A DNA stretch of 64,000 nt from Meandrina meandrites. Lineage: Eukaryota; Cnidaria; Anthozoa; Scleractinia; Meandrinidae. The notes below the pieces were generated by a model. That model searched no databases. It saw only the letters and a program-made list of their open reading frames with translations, and was not told the origin of the DNA. Positions within the stretch are counted from its first letter, which is position 1. Each line of letters opens with the position of its first letter. A program made the position numbers and the translations under genes. Below are positions 12,430 through 24,195 of the stretch, piece by piece. The stretch lies in contig OY855914.1 of the NCBI GenBank assembly GCA_963693305.1, positions 10,332,903 through 10,396,902 on the forward strand. Reading direction: 5' to 3'.

Positions 12430-14900
12430 CGTATCCTGTGTTCCTGGTAACTGCTAGTAATTATGTGTTCCTATTGATCCTGTGTTCCTACTGATCCTGT
12501 GTTGCTACTGTTCCTGTGTTCCTACTGATCCTGTGTTCCTACTGATCCTGTGTTCCTACTGATCCTGTGTTGCTATTGATCCTGTGTTGCTATTGATCCT
12601 GTGTTCCTACTGATCCTGTGTTCCTACTGATCCTGTGTTGCTACTGATCCTGTCTTCCTACTGATCCTGTGTCCCTACCGATCCTGTGTTCCTACTGATA
12701 CTGTGTTCCTACTGATCCTGTGTTTCTCCTGATCCTGTGTTCCTACAGATCATGTGTTCCTACTGATCCTGTGTTCCTACTGATCCTGTATTCCTACTGA
12801 TCCTGTGTTCCTACTGATCCTGTGTTCCTACTGATCCCGTGTTCCTACTAATCCTGTGTTCATACTGATCCTGTGTTCCTACTGTTCCTGTGTTCCTACT
12901 GATCCTTTGTTCTTACTTATCCTGTGTTCCTATTGATCCTGTGTTCCTACTGATCCTGTGTTCCTACTGATCCTGTGTTCCCACTGATCCTGTGTTGCTA
13001 TTGATCCTGTGTTCCTACTGATCCTGTGTTGCTGTTGATCCTGTGTTCCTACTGATCCTGTGTTCCTACTGATCCTGTGTTCCTACTGATCCTGTGTCCC
13101 TACTGATCCTGTGTTCCTACTGATCCTGTGTTGCTACTGATCCTGTGTTGCTACTGATCCTGTGTTCCTACTGATCCTGTGTTCCTACTGATCCTGTGTT
13201 CCTACTGATCCTGTGTTGCTATTGATCCTGTGTTGCTATTGATCCTGTGTTCCTACTGATCCTGTGTTCCTACTGATCCTGTGTTGCTACTGATTCTGTC
13301 TTCCTACTGATCCTGTGTCCCTACTGATCCTGTGTTGCTACTGATCCTCTGTTCCTACTGATACTGTGTTCCTACTGATCCTGTGTTTCTCCTGATCCTG
13401 TGTTCCTACTTATCCTTTGTCCCTACTGATCCTGTGTTCCTACTGATCCTGTGTTGCTACTGATCCTGTGTTCCTACTGATCCTGTGTTCCCACTGATCC
13501 TGTGTTGCTATTGATCCTGTGTTCCTACTGATCCTGTGTTGCTGTTGATCCTGTGTTCCTACTGATCCTGTGTTCCTACTGATCCTGTGTTCCTACTGAT
13601 CCTGTGTTCCTACTTATCCTGTGTTCATACTGATCCTGTGTTCCTACTGTTCCTGTGTTCCTACTGATCCTGTTTTCCTACTGATCCTGTGTTCCTATTG
13701 ATCCTGTGTTCCTACTGATCCTGTGTTCCTACTGATCCTGTGTCCATACTGATCCTGTGTTCCTACTGATCCTGTGTCCCTACTGATTATTTGTTCCTAC
13801 TGATCCTGTGTTCCTACTGATCCTGTGTTCCTACTTATCCTGTGTTCATACTGATCCTGTGTTCCTACTGTTCCTGTGTTCCTACTGATCCTGTTTTCCT
13901 ACTGATCCTGTGTTCCTATTGATCCTGTGTTCCTACTGATCCTGTGTTCCTACTGATCCTGTTTTCCTACTTATCCTGTGTTCATACTGATCCTGTGTTC
14001 CTACTGTTCCTGTGTTCCTACTGATCCTGTTTTCCTACTGATCCTGTGTTCCTATTGATCCTGTGTTCCTACTGATCCTGTGTTCCTACTGATCCTGTGT
14101 TCATACTGATCCTGTGTTCCTACTGATCCTGTGTTCCTACTGATCCTGTTTTCCTACTGATCCTGTGTTCCTACTGATCCTGTGTTCCTACTGATCCTGT
14201 GTTCCTACTGATCCTGTGTTCCTTCTGATCCTGTGTCCATACTGATCCTGTGTTCCTACTGATCCTGTGTCCCTACTGATCCTGTGTTCCTACTGATCCT
14301 GTGTTCCTACTGATCCTGTGTTCCTACTGATCCTGTGTTCCCACTGATCCTGTGTTGCTATTGATCCTGTGTTCCTACTGATCCTGTGTCCATACTGATC
14401 TTGTGTCCCTACTGATCCTGTGTTGCTATTGATCCTGTGTCCCTACTGTTCCTGTGTTCCTACTTATCCTGTGTCCCTACTGATCCTGTGTTCATACTGA
14501 TCCTGTGTTGCTATTGATCCTGTGTCCCTACTGTTCCTGTGTTCCTACTTATCCTGTGTCCCTACTGATCCTGTGTCCCTACTGATCCTGTGTTGCTATT
14601 GATCCTGTGTCCCTACTGTTCCTGTGTCCCTACTGATCCTGTGTTGCTATTGATCCTGTGTTCCTACTGATCCTGTGTTCCTACTGATCCTGTGTTCCTA
14701 TTGATCCTGTGTTCCTATTGATCCTGTGTTCCTACTGATGCTGTGTTCCTACTGATCCTGTGTCCATACTGATCCTGTGTTCCTACTGATCCTGTGTCCC
14801 TACTGATCTTGTGTTCCTACTGATCCTGTGTTCCTACTGATCCTGTGTTCCTACTGATGCTGTGTTCCTACTAATCCTCCGATCCTCTGTTCCAACCGAC
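12430..14900. repeat. 17-bp minisatellite array, about 145 copies
   Basis: Tandem copies of TGATCCTGTGTTCCTAC run almost without indels. Frequent variants are TTGCTATTGATCC, TTCCCACTG, GTCCCTACTG, CTACTGTTCC and CTACTTATCC. Edges decay into single mutated units (TATCCTGTGTTCCTGG on the left; TCCTCTGTTCCAACCGACC on the right). As 17 is not a multiple of three and the units contain stops, it is not coding. Identical variant series recur at spacings that are exact multiples of 17. Confidence 0.97.
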
Positions 14901-14969
14901 CCTACATTCATCTGGCCCCTGACACTCCTTCCATCATGACATCAGGCAGGCCATGGCACTCTCTCCTTT

Positions 14970-17900
14970 CCCGTACGAAACCAGCAGATCTGCAGCAGAT
15001 CTGTAACAGATCTGTTTTGCCAAAAACAGATCAACAGCAGACTAACTTAGCGTCTGCAGAGTCTGTTTTCAGTCTGTGCAGACGCAGTGCCAAAATTGTC
15101 TGCAACGATTTTCCGCTGCAGACGATGAACAGATCAAAAACAGATCTGCAGATAATCTGTAAAGTCTGTAATGAATCTGCAACATGCATGTTGGAATTCA
15201 AAGCTCCAGGTTCGTCTGCATGACCAACAGTGTTACACACTGTATTGAATAAAATATTTCTACACAGTTCATTTCAATGTCGAACCCGATAAATAGTCGC
15301 AATAAATGTTAAAACCAGTAATTATGGTTCATATGATGCATGATATTTATTGTATTTCATTCGACATGTTGAAAAAAGCGACGGCGGCCACGCTTACATT
15401 TTAACTTTTTCTCCTTACCTTAATTTAAATGTACATGTTGTTCCGGAATATTATCAGTCGCCACTTCATCGAGTAAAACAAATTTGGGGACACGAGACGC
15501 TATCTGTTTGGCGAGCAGTTTGTTTGATTCATGCGACCATCGCGCCAGCTATGTTCAGCGAAGCCCAAAAGTCTGCCGCTGTCTGTTGTTTCTTGCAGTT
15601 CGAGTGTTTTCCGTTTATATTTCGCTATTTTGCACTTCAAAGTTTAAATCAGTTTAAGGTCGGTACAGTGCACATGATTTTGCAAAAATATATATTTCCA
15701 AGCAAGTCTTAAAATTTTGCATGCGACTTCCTTTCAGTTGGATTTTCGTGACAACTCACACTGAAACGTGATCCCCGCATATGAGACCTTCAATTTAATT
15801 GGTCAACTTTGGAAAACGTAATCAGTTTTCTGCTTGTAATAAGAGCAAGCCGTTCTATAAACTCGACCGTTTCTTTAAGCGGGAATTATGTCTGTTTGTT
15901 ATGTGCAGTTTAGGTAAAGTTCAAGTCCTTCCTTTTATGCTGGCTGTAAAGTTTTCTCTACGAACAGTGCTTGTAAACAATGTAATTAGCTGCAGACGTC
16001 TTAACACGTACATTGGCCCGTGCTGGAATGCGAAGCAACGTTTGTCCTGAAATGATTCCATCGGTGTAATGTTCTTGAAACAGTTGTACGTGGGAAATGA
16101 GTCTCATCATCGACTGTGTTTAGCTATAATTTTATTACCACAAGATATGGAACAGGCCAATGATCGGTCAAGTGAAAGGTGAGCACCGTTAAACAGTTTG
16201 TAGCTGGATACAAATTAAACAAACATGTTGCATTTGTGCACAGAGATGGTCTAGAAATCAGGACATGAAAATCGCATCCTATATATTATTTTTTTACTTG
16301 CATGTAAACCACAACAAAGAATAACTAACTTTCTTTCAACTTTGTATTTCAAGTCAGATTCCTTTATTTACATGTAACTGTAGAGACATAGGAATATTAC
16401 AATTTAATAAAGGGTTGTAAGTTACAGCACGTGTACATGTTTGTATTGAAGTTGGCAATTTTCCTTTTGTTCCTTTCATTTTACCAATTCAATTGCAAAG
16501 TATTCTTTTTAATTATAATGTAGAGTAAAATATTATGAGGCTGCTTTTTCTAAAGAAGAATTCATGTTTTTTAATGCTCCAGTTCAAACGAGAAATCTGT
16601 TGTGTGACGTACAGTGTACTCCAAAACTAATTGCTTGATTGGTGTAGTTCGTCTGCTTTTTGTCTGCTATTCAACAGACGAATTGCAGATCTGCAGGTCA
16701 GCAGACATTTTGCAGATATTCTGCAGATATTCTGCAGACAATCTGCAGACATTCTGCAGATGATCCATCCTCGGAAACCCAGGGCTTCAAAGGGGATGGG
16801 AAGGGAAGGGAAGGGAGAAACTGGGAGCGGGAAAAAAGGAGAGGGGAGGGGAGGGGAAGGGAAAGAGGAAAGGGGAAGCCCTGGGAAGCTTCTCTATACA
16901 GATCATTTCTCGATCGAAGAGCAAACACCATTAGCGAGGTGTGAAACAGAAGCGCTCGTATGACAAAAGAGACCGGCGAGGTTCAATTAGCACCTTCAAA
17001 ACTGCACAGCAAGATTTTTTGTCTACCAGATGATATCCAGTAAATCGTTTTCGGTGGCTTTTGTCCGCGAGCATAACAGATCAAATTGTCGCCTCTCTTC
17101 GATTTCTTGCTTGCGTTCAGACCATTTAGAAATTTTCTTTGTTTAAGTTTTTTGTTTAATACAGTTTAGATTGGTAGGACTGAAATATTCGAGTAATGAC
17201 GGAAGGACGTACTACGCCGAAGAAATCGACGCAAGATCTTTGCCAAATATCAATTCTATTGTTCCTGTTGCAAGCTTTCGGTCGATGTCGGCGCTTTTGC
17301 CTATACACGCTGCCGTGATCTTGTTATTTCTCAAAGACTGGACTTGTTCCATCATATTGGACTTTAACGGGCATGCGGCAAACACCAAAGGAAATTTTGG
17401 GAACGAATCTTTTTGCCTCTCTAAGAGCTTTACAAACGCCAGGCAAAATTTGGTCCGAATCCTGTTGGCAATTCTGCATACACATCTCTTCCCTCTACAA
17501 TTTTCCGGACGATCATGCTTTATTCCTCATTCATTTGTCTAACGCTTGGAAACGATTCCAATGAAGTGCAAACTCCTTGCTCGAAGAACTCCATGAAGCG
17601 AAAATGCGAACATCGAAAAGTGAAGAAATAAATATAGTGTCCGCGTGATGTCAAATTCTTTTGTTTTGAAGGTGTTGCAACGCGTGGGCCATGTCATCCA
17701 CTAATGTTTACAATGCTAATTCGGCCGTAATTCGAGAGTTCGTAACGACTTCCAAATCAGCATGTGATCGCTTTTCATTGGCCTCATTTTAAATTTAATT
17801 AAAAATGAGGCCAATAACGGCTCAGAAAAGTAATTGATCGAGAAATGATCTGTATAGAGAAGCTTCCCAGGGCTTCCCCTTTCCTCTTTCCCTTCCCCTC

Positions 17901-18091
17901 CCCTCCCCCCACCTTTTTCCCGCTCTCAGTCTCTCCCTTCCGGTCCCGTCCCCGTTGAAGCCCTGGGTTTCCGAGGATGCAGATGATCTGCAGATAATCT
18001 GTAGATGATGCGAAGACAATCTGCAGATCTGCTACAGATCTGCTAGCAGATCTGTAACAGACTATAAACAGATCTGCCGGTTTCCTACGGG
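14970..18091. mobile_element. Probable non-autonomous DNA transposon with CAGATCTG subterminal repeats
   Basis: Left end CCCGTACGAAACCAGCAGATCTG (from 14970) is matched in inverted form by the right end, which reads CCGGTTTCCTACGGG at 18077-18091. Both ends are followed inwards by clusters of CAGATCTG, TCTGCAGA and AACAGATCTG. A further direct-orientation cluster at 16660-16760 suggests a nested or rearranged copy. The interior has only short frames (17171-17542 +, 17373-17564 +) that I do not recognise. No target duplication is certain; both flanks contain TGACATCA in inverted orientation at different spacing. Confidence 0.6.
16757..17986. repeat. Inverted pair of about 165-bp polypurine arms
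   Basis: Arm 16757-16922 (plus strand purine-rich: GGGAAGGGAAGGGAAGGGAG, GAGGGGAGGGGAGGGGAAGG) is repeated in inverted form at 17835-17986. Both carry CCTCGGAAACCCAGGGCTTC on the outer side and CTTCTCTATACAGATCATTT with CTCGATC on the inner side. The copies are about 90% alike by eye. G-runs could form quadruplex or triplex structures, and the arms could pair with each other. Confidence 0.85.
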
Positions 18092-18354
18092 TTATGATGT
18101 CAGTCAGGTCGTCAGTCACCAGCCATTAGTCAATATATTTCAAGTGATGCTGCGCCATTGAACTGGATATTCACACCATCCTGCAGTATAAGGCATTTAT
18201 TGGTGAGTTATAACAGCATTTATGTACTTTACAGAATTGTAATGTTCTAAGGAAATGATTCTGACTTGTGAACTTAAGTTGTGCCACAGTGTGGACAAAA
18301 CTTTCGGTAGGCCATAAAATGGCCCAGGCCATGGTGTAGGCCATGGGGCATTTA

Positions 18355-18475
18355 TTAAAACCCGAAACAACAAAACGAAACCACCGAAACGAAATGACAG
18401 AAACGAGCAAAACCACCAACAGGAAACAACTGAAACGGCCAAAACGAGCGAAATGAAACAAAATCATCAAAAAAA
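18355..18475 (+). repeat. Degenerate GAAAC-rich repeat
   Basis: Imperfect repeats of CCGAAAC, ACGAAA and GAAACGA (for example CGAAACCACCGAAACGAAAT and GAAACGGCCAAAACGAGCGA). Just before it is a GGCCATGG-rich stretch. No fixed period. Confidence 0.6.
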
Positions 18476-20106
18476 AGGAAATTAAAGGAAGTTAAAACCA
18501 TTGCTGGAGCCATCGCCGTAAGACCTTGAAACACTCAATTGTAACAAACTGATGTTAAATCTCAAGAATATCCGAAACTTCTGGTTTAGGTACATTTAAA
18601 ATTTGTTTTCCGTAGACTCAAACAAAATACATACGAAAGTACTTTGGCCATTCATGTGTGAACGGTCGTTGACGAATCTGAATAAAATCCTCATTATAAA
18701 TTTGAAGGTTGGAATATTTGAATCCTGTTGTATTTTCTGAGTAAATACAAGGAAGTTCCACCATAACTAAAAGTGATAATTGTTAGTGGACGGGCAAAAT
18801 TATATACTGAGATGTCATATTGTTTTATTTTGTGCATGATCGCATTTTTAGAAAATATAATAAACAGCCATCGGCAAATGGCAATATGCGCCAAAATAAC
18901 CGTGTTTTTATTAAATGTATGCCGATCAAAGAAATGCTGTTACAAATAGAACAGGATTTTTCAATCCTGTTCTATTCTTTTAAAAAAGAATTCTTCAATT
19001 CTGTTTCATCAAATGTTTTTATTGCATCATATTTTTTGTCAATTAAACATGATCTTCAATATATTATTAAGACAACTGGGTTTTGTGCAGCTTTTGGCAA
19101 AGAGGTGGAGATGATTTACATCCACCAAGAGACTAGACTTTTCCTCTGGACTTTTTGTTTTTAGGGTCGTGTGTGATTGGTTTATCGCAAACATGCGCAG
19201 ACAATATTGACCCTGGACCCTCTCTCCCGTAGTGTTGCGTGACAGAGAGAGGGCCAAACTGGACTAGGAGATGCCATGTGGTGGCAAAGAAGTTGTGCAG
19301 AATGTGTTGGACTCGGGAAGATTAAGTACACAATTCAGGCCGTTAGCTTGATAAAAGCTGTCATGTTTGAACTGTTATTTAGTCTATTTCCTAATCGCGG
19401 CTGCTTTAAAATGTTTTCAAATACAAATGAAAGGAATGAAAACATCCTTCAAAATGATCAAATAGTTATGAAATTTGCTATTTTTGTGTACTTGTTGCAA
19501 GCTTTTCTAGCATTATATGACAAGTGCCCACAAATTTTATTTGTTATTTGTAGACCAGACCTTGGTCAAATAAAATATTTATTTAGCAACTCGATTTCAG
19601 ATCAGGTCTCAGTTTTGCTAATTCATAATTTTCCTGGAGGCACTTCGCCAATGGTGTGCATGACATCAATAGATGGGTGTATGAGAAAAATCGTAACTAA
19701 TCTTGAAGAACATGAAGCAAGTTAATTTTACACTTAAAATAAGCTTGGTTACCGATATAAATTTTGATGTAAACATGAGCTTTCTGTTTTAAACCTATGT
19801 TGTCATACGGTGCCTTTAGTTTCAGGCCAAAATCAGTGTTACAAATGTACGAACGACAGATTAGCTTACCATACATGTATGCTCCCTCCCAAAAGTATTA
19901 AATGAAACCTAGCCAAACAAATACGATTTTTGTATTCAGAACAATGTTAAACTTCTATAGGGAAAATGAAAGAATTTCATTTTCTACCAAAAATTGACCG
20001 GTCGTTTTTTTATACGGAATGCCTCTTAAAATTGTCCTTACAACTGGCGTTTTGTAACAGCTTAAATGGCCTGTCTGATGCATAGGTATAGTTGTTATAG
20101 TTTGGA
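18476..20106. other. Intergenic with two unexplained + strand open frames
   Basis: Frames 18820-19164 and 19276-19725 (149 codons) are longer than most chance frames here, but I recognise no family. A perfect 13-bp hairpin (ATAGAACAGGATT, 4-nt loop) sits at 18946-18975 inside the first one. AT-richness and lack of splice context argue against a host gene. Confidence 0.4.
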
Positions 20107-20382
20107 GGCAGCGTGGCCTAGTGGTTAGGGTGCTGGACTTTTAATCCGGAGGTCCCAAGTTCAAATCCTCCTCCCTGCCACTAGATGGATTTGTCTTCGG
20201 TTGCCCCGAATTCAATTCCTCCACGCTTTGTATATAGCCAACTGGTCAGCCTCCTGCCAGTTGGGATTTTTAACAAGTTTCTGTTGATTTATAATATTTG
20301 TTTCACTATTTACAGTATCCTCAATTAGTACAGCCGTGCTAAATACATTGACACTTAAATAAAGTGGTTTATTTATTTTATT
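20107..20382 (+). mobile_element. SINE with tRNA-Lys-like head
   Basis: The first 73 bp read like a tRNA gene: A box TGGCCTAGTGG, anticodon region GGACTTTTAATCC (Lys TTT type) and B box AGTTCAAATCC. A non-tRNA body follows (CTAGATGGATTTG, CAGTTGGGATTT, GTGCTAAATACATTG, ACACTTAAATAAAGTGG) and a T/A-rich tail. Related pieces lie at 8642-8832 (+) and 58160-58270 (-). The extra body shows it is a SINE, not a working tRNA gene. Confidence 0.85.
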
Positions 20383-21657
20383 TTTTTTTTTATTTTGTAC
20401 ATATTATACATGTATATAGCCTTACACTACAAACTCTAGGTAAAGACATCCTTTGGGCTTGTTGCATGACATTAGCCCAAAAGCCATCTTCATAGGGGGC
20501 TAGGGACTGTGGGCTTTTTGCTCCGGTTTGTAAAGGCTCACGATTTGAAGAGGACTTAGTTTTTGCCCAAATATAAATTGATGACTTTTTGCTTTAGAAA
20601 ATATTGCATTAAGAATGTGTTTAGTTACATGTTAATTTTAAATTTAATTGAAATCAATTTAATTTGTTCATTTACAGGTAGATATGTGTAGGAACTCTGC
20701 CTATGTTACGCAGTCAGACCCAAGGTTGTACACTGGATTTTGATCATTTCAAACTGAGTGAGTCAATGGTGAGTCAGTTTGTCTGTTAAATATTGTGTCA
20801 GTATTAGCTGTGTGGCATCTCAGTATAACAAGTTGTGTCATGAAAACTGGTTTAATTGCTTTTGATTGGGACAGTAAGAGCTAGTCAAATGTAGGCTTGT
20901 ATGTAATAATATTCTGACATACAGAACCAAATACTCCCAACCATTTTAATTATTAAATAAGTTTTAATTTTATTACCTTGAGGATACATACATGAAGGTC
21001 TCACCCAGTCTTACACACTGGCATGGAAAGCTAATACAAATGGGTCATTGACAAAGTGTGTGGTCATAAGTTTCTGGCAGAATATTGGCTAAGTTTGTTT
21101 TTGTTGTATGTTTATGGACCAAGTGGGCAGGATAGGCCCATCTTGCGCACTCAGGTAACCAATCACAACATAGGCTTTCACTCATCTTGCCCGCTTGAAG
21201 GCTATCCATAAAATAAAGGTAATTACATGATGGAATTTTATGGGATTGGAGGAGACAGATTTTCTCATCAGTGCTGATTGATAACTGCAGTCTATGTAGC
21301 ATGGGTGCTGACTCATACACAAGTCATGTAACTCCAGTGTATGTAGCATGAAGCATCTTACTGTAACCCCTACCCCCTTACCCTACCCCCTCTCCCTTTT
21401 GCCGCATTCTGTCAAGTGGCTGTAAGGTACAGGGTACACTGTAGCTACACACAAACATTACAATGTAAATTTGGCAGCAGGTACTGTTGACATGAGGGAT
21501 GCAGCAGGGACTCTGACACAGCACCTCCAGTCATGATGTGCACAAGTGGTTGCTGCACCAATTGTCCCTGCTGTGTGTCAGTGCCTTCATCTGAACAGAA
21601 CATTATTAAATTTTCACTGCATGTCCCTATGTATGTACCATTTTTCACCAGTACCCA
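20383..21657. other. Intergenic, no gene recognised
   Basis: Unique-looking AT-rich sequence with short frames on both strands and no domain signal. Confidence 0.45.
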
Positions 21658-21661
21658 TTAA

Positions 21662-22049
21662 AGGGACACTGCCACAAGCATAAATTATTTAAAAAAAAAT
21701 CAACAGTCCAAAAACATGTCTACACCATTGGAAATCTATTAACAGTGGTCAAGTTTTCGTAAAATTACTATACCAGTGTAAAGCTACAATAATATAGAGT
21801 GATATCACTGAGATTCCATCTGGAGCTTTTGAACTCAACTTGAAAAAGTCAGCCTGACTTTTTCAAGTTCTGTCCTTGTGGTTTGGAAAAATTGATGAAA
21901 ACTATTTACGGCACCCTCTTCTTTAAACAGTTTGCTAGATATCCTTCCCTTTACTTTTTAGGAACATTTCCTGCATGGTTGAAAGTACTTAGTCGTAATT
22001 TTGGTGCCGTTTTACTAAAAAGCCAAAAAATGTCTGTGATAGTGTCCCT
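21662..22049. mobile_element. TTAA-flanked MITE, AGGGACACT ends
   Basis: 388 bp between two TTAA copies (21658-21661 and 22050-22053), with inverted ends AGGGACACTGCCACA and TGTGATAGTGTCCCT. In the middle is a perfect 16-bp palindrome, AACTTGAAAAAGTCAG, around a single C at 21853. TTAA duplications occur in piggyBac and Kolobok elements; AGGG rather than CCC termini favour Kolobok. It has no coding capacity. Confidence 0.8.
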
Positions 22050-22944
22050 TTAAAGGACTTTTGTCAGCCACACCTTTTTAGTTGAGCCTGCCTAAATAAA
22101 CGAGATCACCGTAAAAAAGGAAATTATACAGACTTCCAGTAACACAGCTTGTGGCTATGCAATAATGCTTCCCTTCTCTATGTAATGGCGGACCGGCTGA
22201 CTAGGGTCCGTAATATAACGGAGTGGAAAGATGCATTGCAAGGGTGAAGTGTCTTGCCCATACACATATCATCATTTATCCCCTGGCCGTGTAAAGCCTT
22301 GGCATCTCTCATAGACACTCGCACTAATAAGAGTGAACAAAATTCTCTTTTTCACAGGACTCATGTGTTGCAAGTCCTCCTAATTGAGGAAAATCATTCT
22401 TAAAGTAATGGTCAGGTGCAATTGCCAACATAAGGGATGAGCTGGTAGACAGTAAAGATCATTATTAACAGAGTTGAAAGTATTTTTAATGAGTACTAAG
22501 ACACAGATTCAAATAGAAGCTCTTAAAGAGTCCCTTACTGAGATTAACAAGCAGGCCGGCTGCAATTTACATGTAGACAGTACAAAAAGCTGATAGAATA
22601 TACAGCTTTCAAATGTGCTTGAAAATGTGTTCGTAACTCCCATATATTTTTTTAAGATTTTGTTTCTCCATTTCCTGCTCAGGTTTAACTTCAATTTCGA
22701 AAATTCCTTAAACATCTGAGAAAGTTTCACCAGGAATAGTCCTCTGCATGTAGTATTTCCAACCGGGTATTTGGAAATGCAATGGAACTCGTGTTTGATA
22801 TATTTATCATGCATAATCAAATGGTTTAATGTTTAAAGCGTTTAAGTTAAAAGTTTATGATAATAAAAACCAATAAATGTAACGCTGTGTCGACTTATAT
22901 TTGGTACACTTTTCATTCCGTCGGAGCTTGTTCGCTCGACGGGT

Positions 22945-23012
22945 TTATTGCGTTGTGTTCTTGGGCAAGACACCACTCTCATAGTGCCTCTCACCGCCCA
23001 GGGGTGTAAATA
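22945..23012 (+). mobile_element. SINE core fragment
   Basis: GCGTTGTGTTCTTGGGCAAG followed by ACACC, CTCTCATAGTGCCTCTC and CCCAGG matches the central core of the SINEs at 44804 and 48035. Head and tail are missing. Confidence 0.7.
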
Positions 23013-23039
23013 AAAATGGTTGCGTTCATACAGGGCCAT

Positions 23040-24060
23040 CTCCTGCCTTCCCCCATGGGAATCCCCTGGATTCTCCCCGTTCTTACCCATGCATTGGCTG
23101 TGGGTTCCCCGAAGAGTTTGCCCGTCCCGCATTATCCCGCGCTTTCTCTGCACGTGACCTCGCGTATTTTCTGGTGCCTTCCCCTAAGCATTCCCCTGGG
23201 TCTTCCTTGCGGTTCCCCGTGCGTTCCGCCTGCGTTCTCCCGTGCATCGCTTACGCACCCCCGTGTCTAGCCCCAACTGGCCTGGTTTCACTGTAATTCT
23301 TTTCTGCGTTTTCAAGCTCCCCTTGGGCATTTACTCGTCCTTTATGCTGTGTTTCACTTTCCCCGTGTGTTTCCCGAGCGCTTTCTAACGCTTCTAGTCC
23401 GTTCTACCACGCCTTCACCACACTTTCCGTTATTAAAAGTGTTGTCCTATTTTTGCCCAAAGGTTCCCAGCTTGTTTACAGGCCTACTGTGTCTGTCCTT
23501 GCATTCGTTGCGGATTCCTAGATGCATTTACGTTATGACAAGCTTTTCCTATTTTTTCCGCAAAATAATATCTCCCATCACTCCAGGAGTACGGTGTGTG
23601 TTCCCTCATTCATTGTTCTCGTGCCACCCCCCCCCCCCCCCCCCGCCCCCCATACGTATCCGTTTTTCCCTTGCGCTTCTCTATACCTTGCCTTAAGCAT
23701 TCCCATTGCATTCCTGCGTTTCCAGTTTGTTCCGTCGTGCGTTCCTCCCTGCGTTCCCCTATATGCAGTCCCACGTGCGTTCCCGGTGTCTTCCCTCCTA
23801 CGTTCCCCTTCTATTCGGTATTGATATCTGCTATACGCATCCCTGTCAGTTTCGTTTTGTATTTCCGATGAGATACCTCCTATGCTTCTTGTGTATTAGC
23901 AGCTCGGGTTCCCCCACACGTTGCTTTGTCAGTTACACCGTGCAGTTATGTCATTTTATAATGCGTTCCCCAACGCGCTTTCGCTACGCATTCCCCAGCG
24001 TTCCCTTACGTTTCCTGTACGATCCGCTTTGCTTTTCCCCGTTTTTTCCAACCCTCCAGC
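23040..24060. repeat. Degenerate C/T-rich repeat field built on GCGTTCCC
   Basis: About 1 kb in which GCGTTCCC, GCATTCCC, CGTTCCCC and close variants recur every 10-25 bp without a fixed period. It includes a run of 18 C at 23627-23644. The three overlapping + strand frames here (23349-23696, 23522-23824, 23596-24089) are Pro/Ser/Arg/Phe-rich by-products of the composition, so I do not call genes. Confidence 0.7.
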
Positions 24061-24110
24061 GAGTTGCCGTTGGATTTTCTGTTAAGTAATTTACGTTTCC
24101 GCCCATTATA

Positions 24111-24195
24111 CAGCTGAATCCCGATAACTGTAACCTTAAAAGGAAATCGAAAAAGGTTCGAGTTATTGAGGATTCGATTTATTGGGATTCAACTG
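24111..24195. mobile_element. Short pogo/Tigger-like MITE, second copy
   Basis: 85 bp flanked by TA on both sides, ends CAGCTGAATCCCGATAACT and TTTATTGGGATTCAACTG. Same family as 11132-11308 but with a minimal interior (AAGGTTCGAGTTATTGAGG). Confidence 0.8.

Noticed and set aside
12430..14900. CRISPR-like array
   Set aside because: Units are contiguous 17-mers without spacers, in a eukaryotic setting; it is a minisatellite.
12430..14900. Hammerhead ribozyme in the satellite
   Set aside because: The CTGATGA..GAAA core is not present; only CTACTGATCC variants occur.
16631..16963. Gly/Lys/Glu-rich open frames and their minus partner at 17799-18119
   Set aside because: They are created by the polypurine arms and their inverted copy.
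19276..19725. 149-codon + frame as a host gene
   Set aside because: No recognisable domain, AT-driven composition, no splice or polyadenylation context; left as unexplained rather than called.
20107..20179. Functional tRNA-Lys gene
   Set aside because: A and B boxes are present, but the tRNA-like part is fused to a SINE body seen in two other places, and the acceptor stem does not pair well.
23349..24089. Overlapping + strand open frames in the C-rich region
   Set aside because: Three frames are open at once only because the C/T-rich composition lacks stop codons; no domain or splice evidence.
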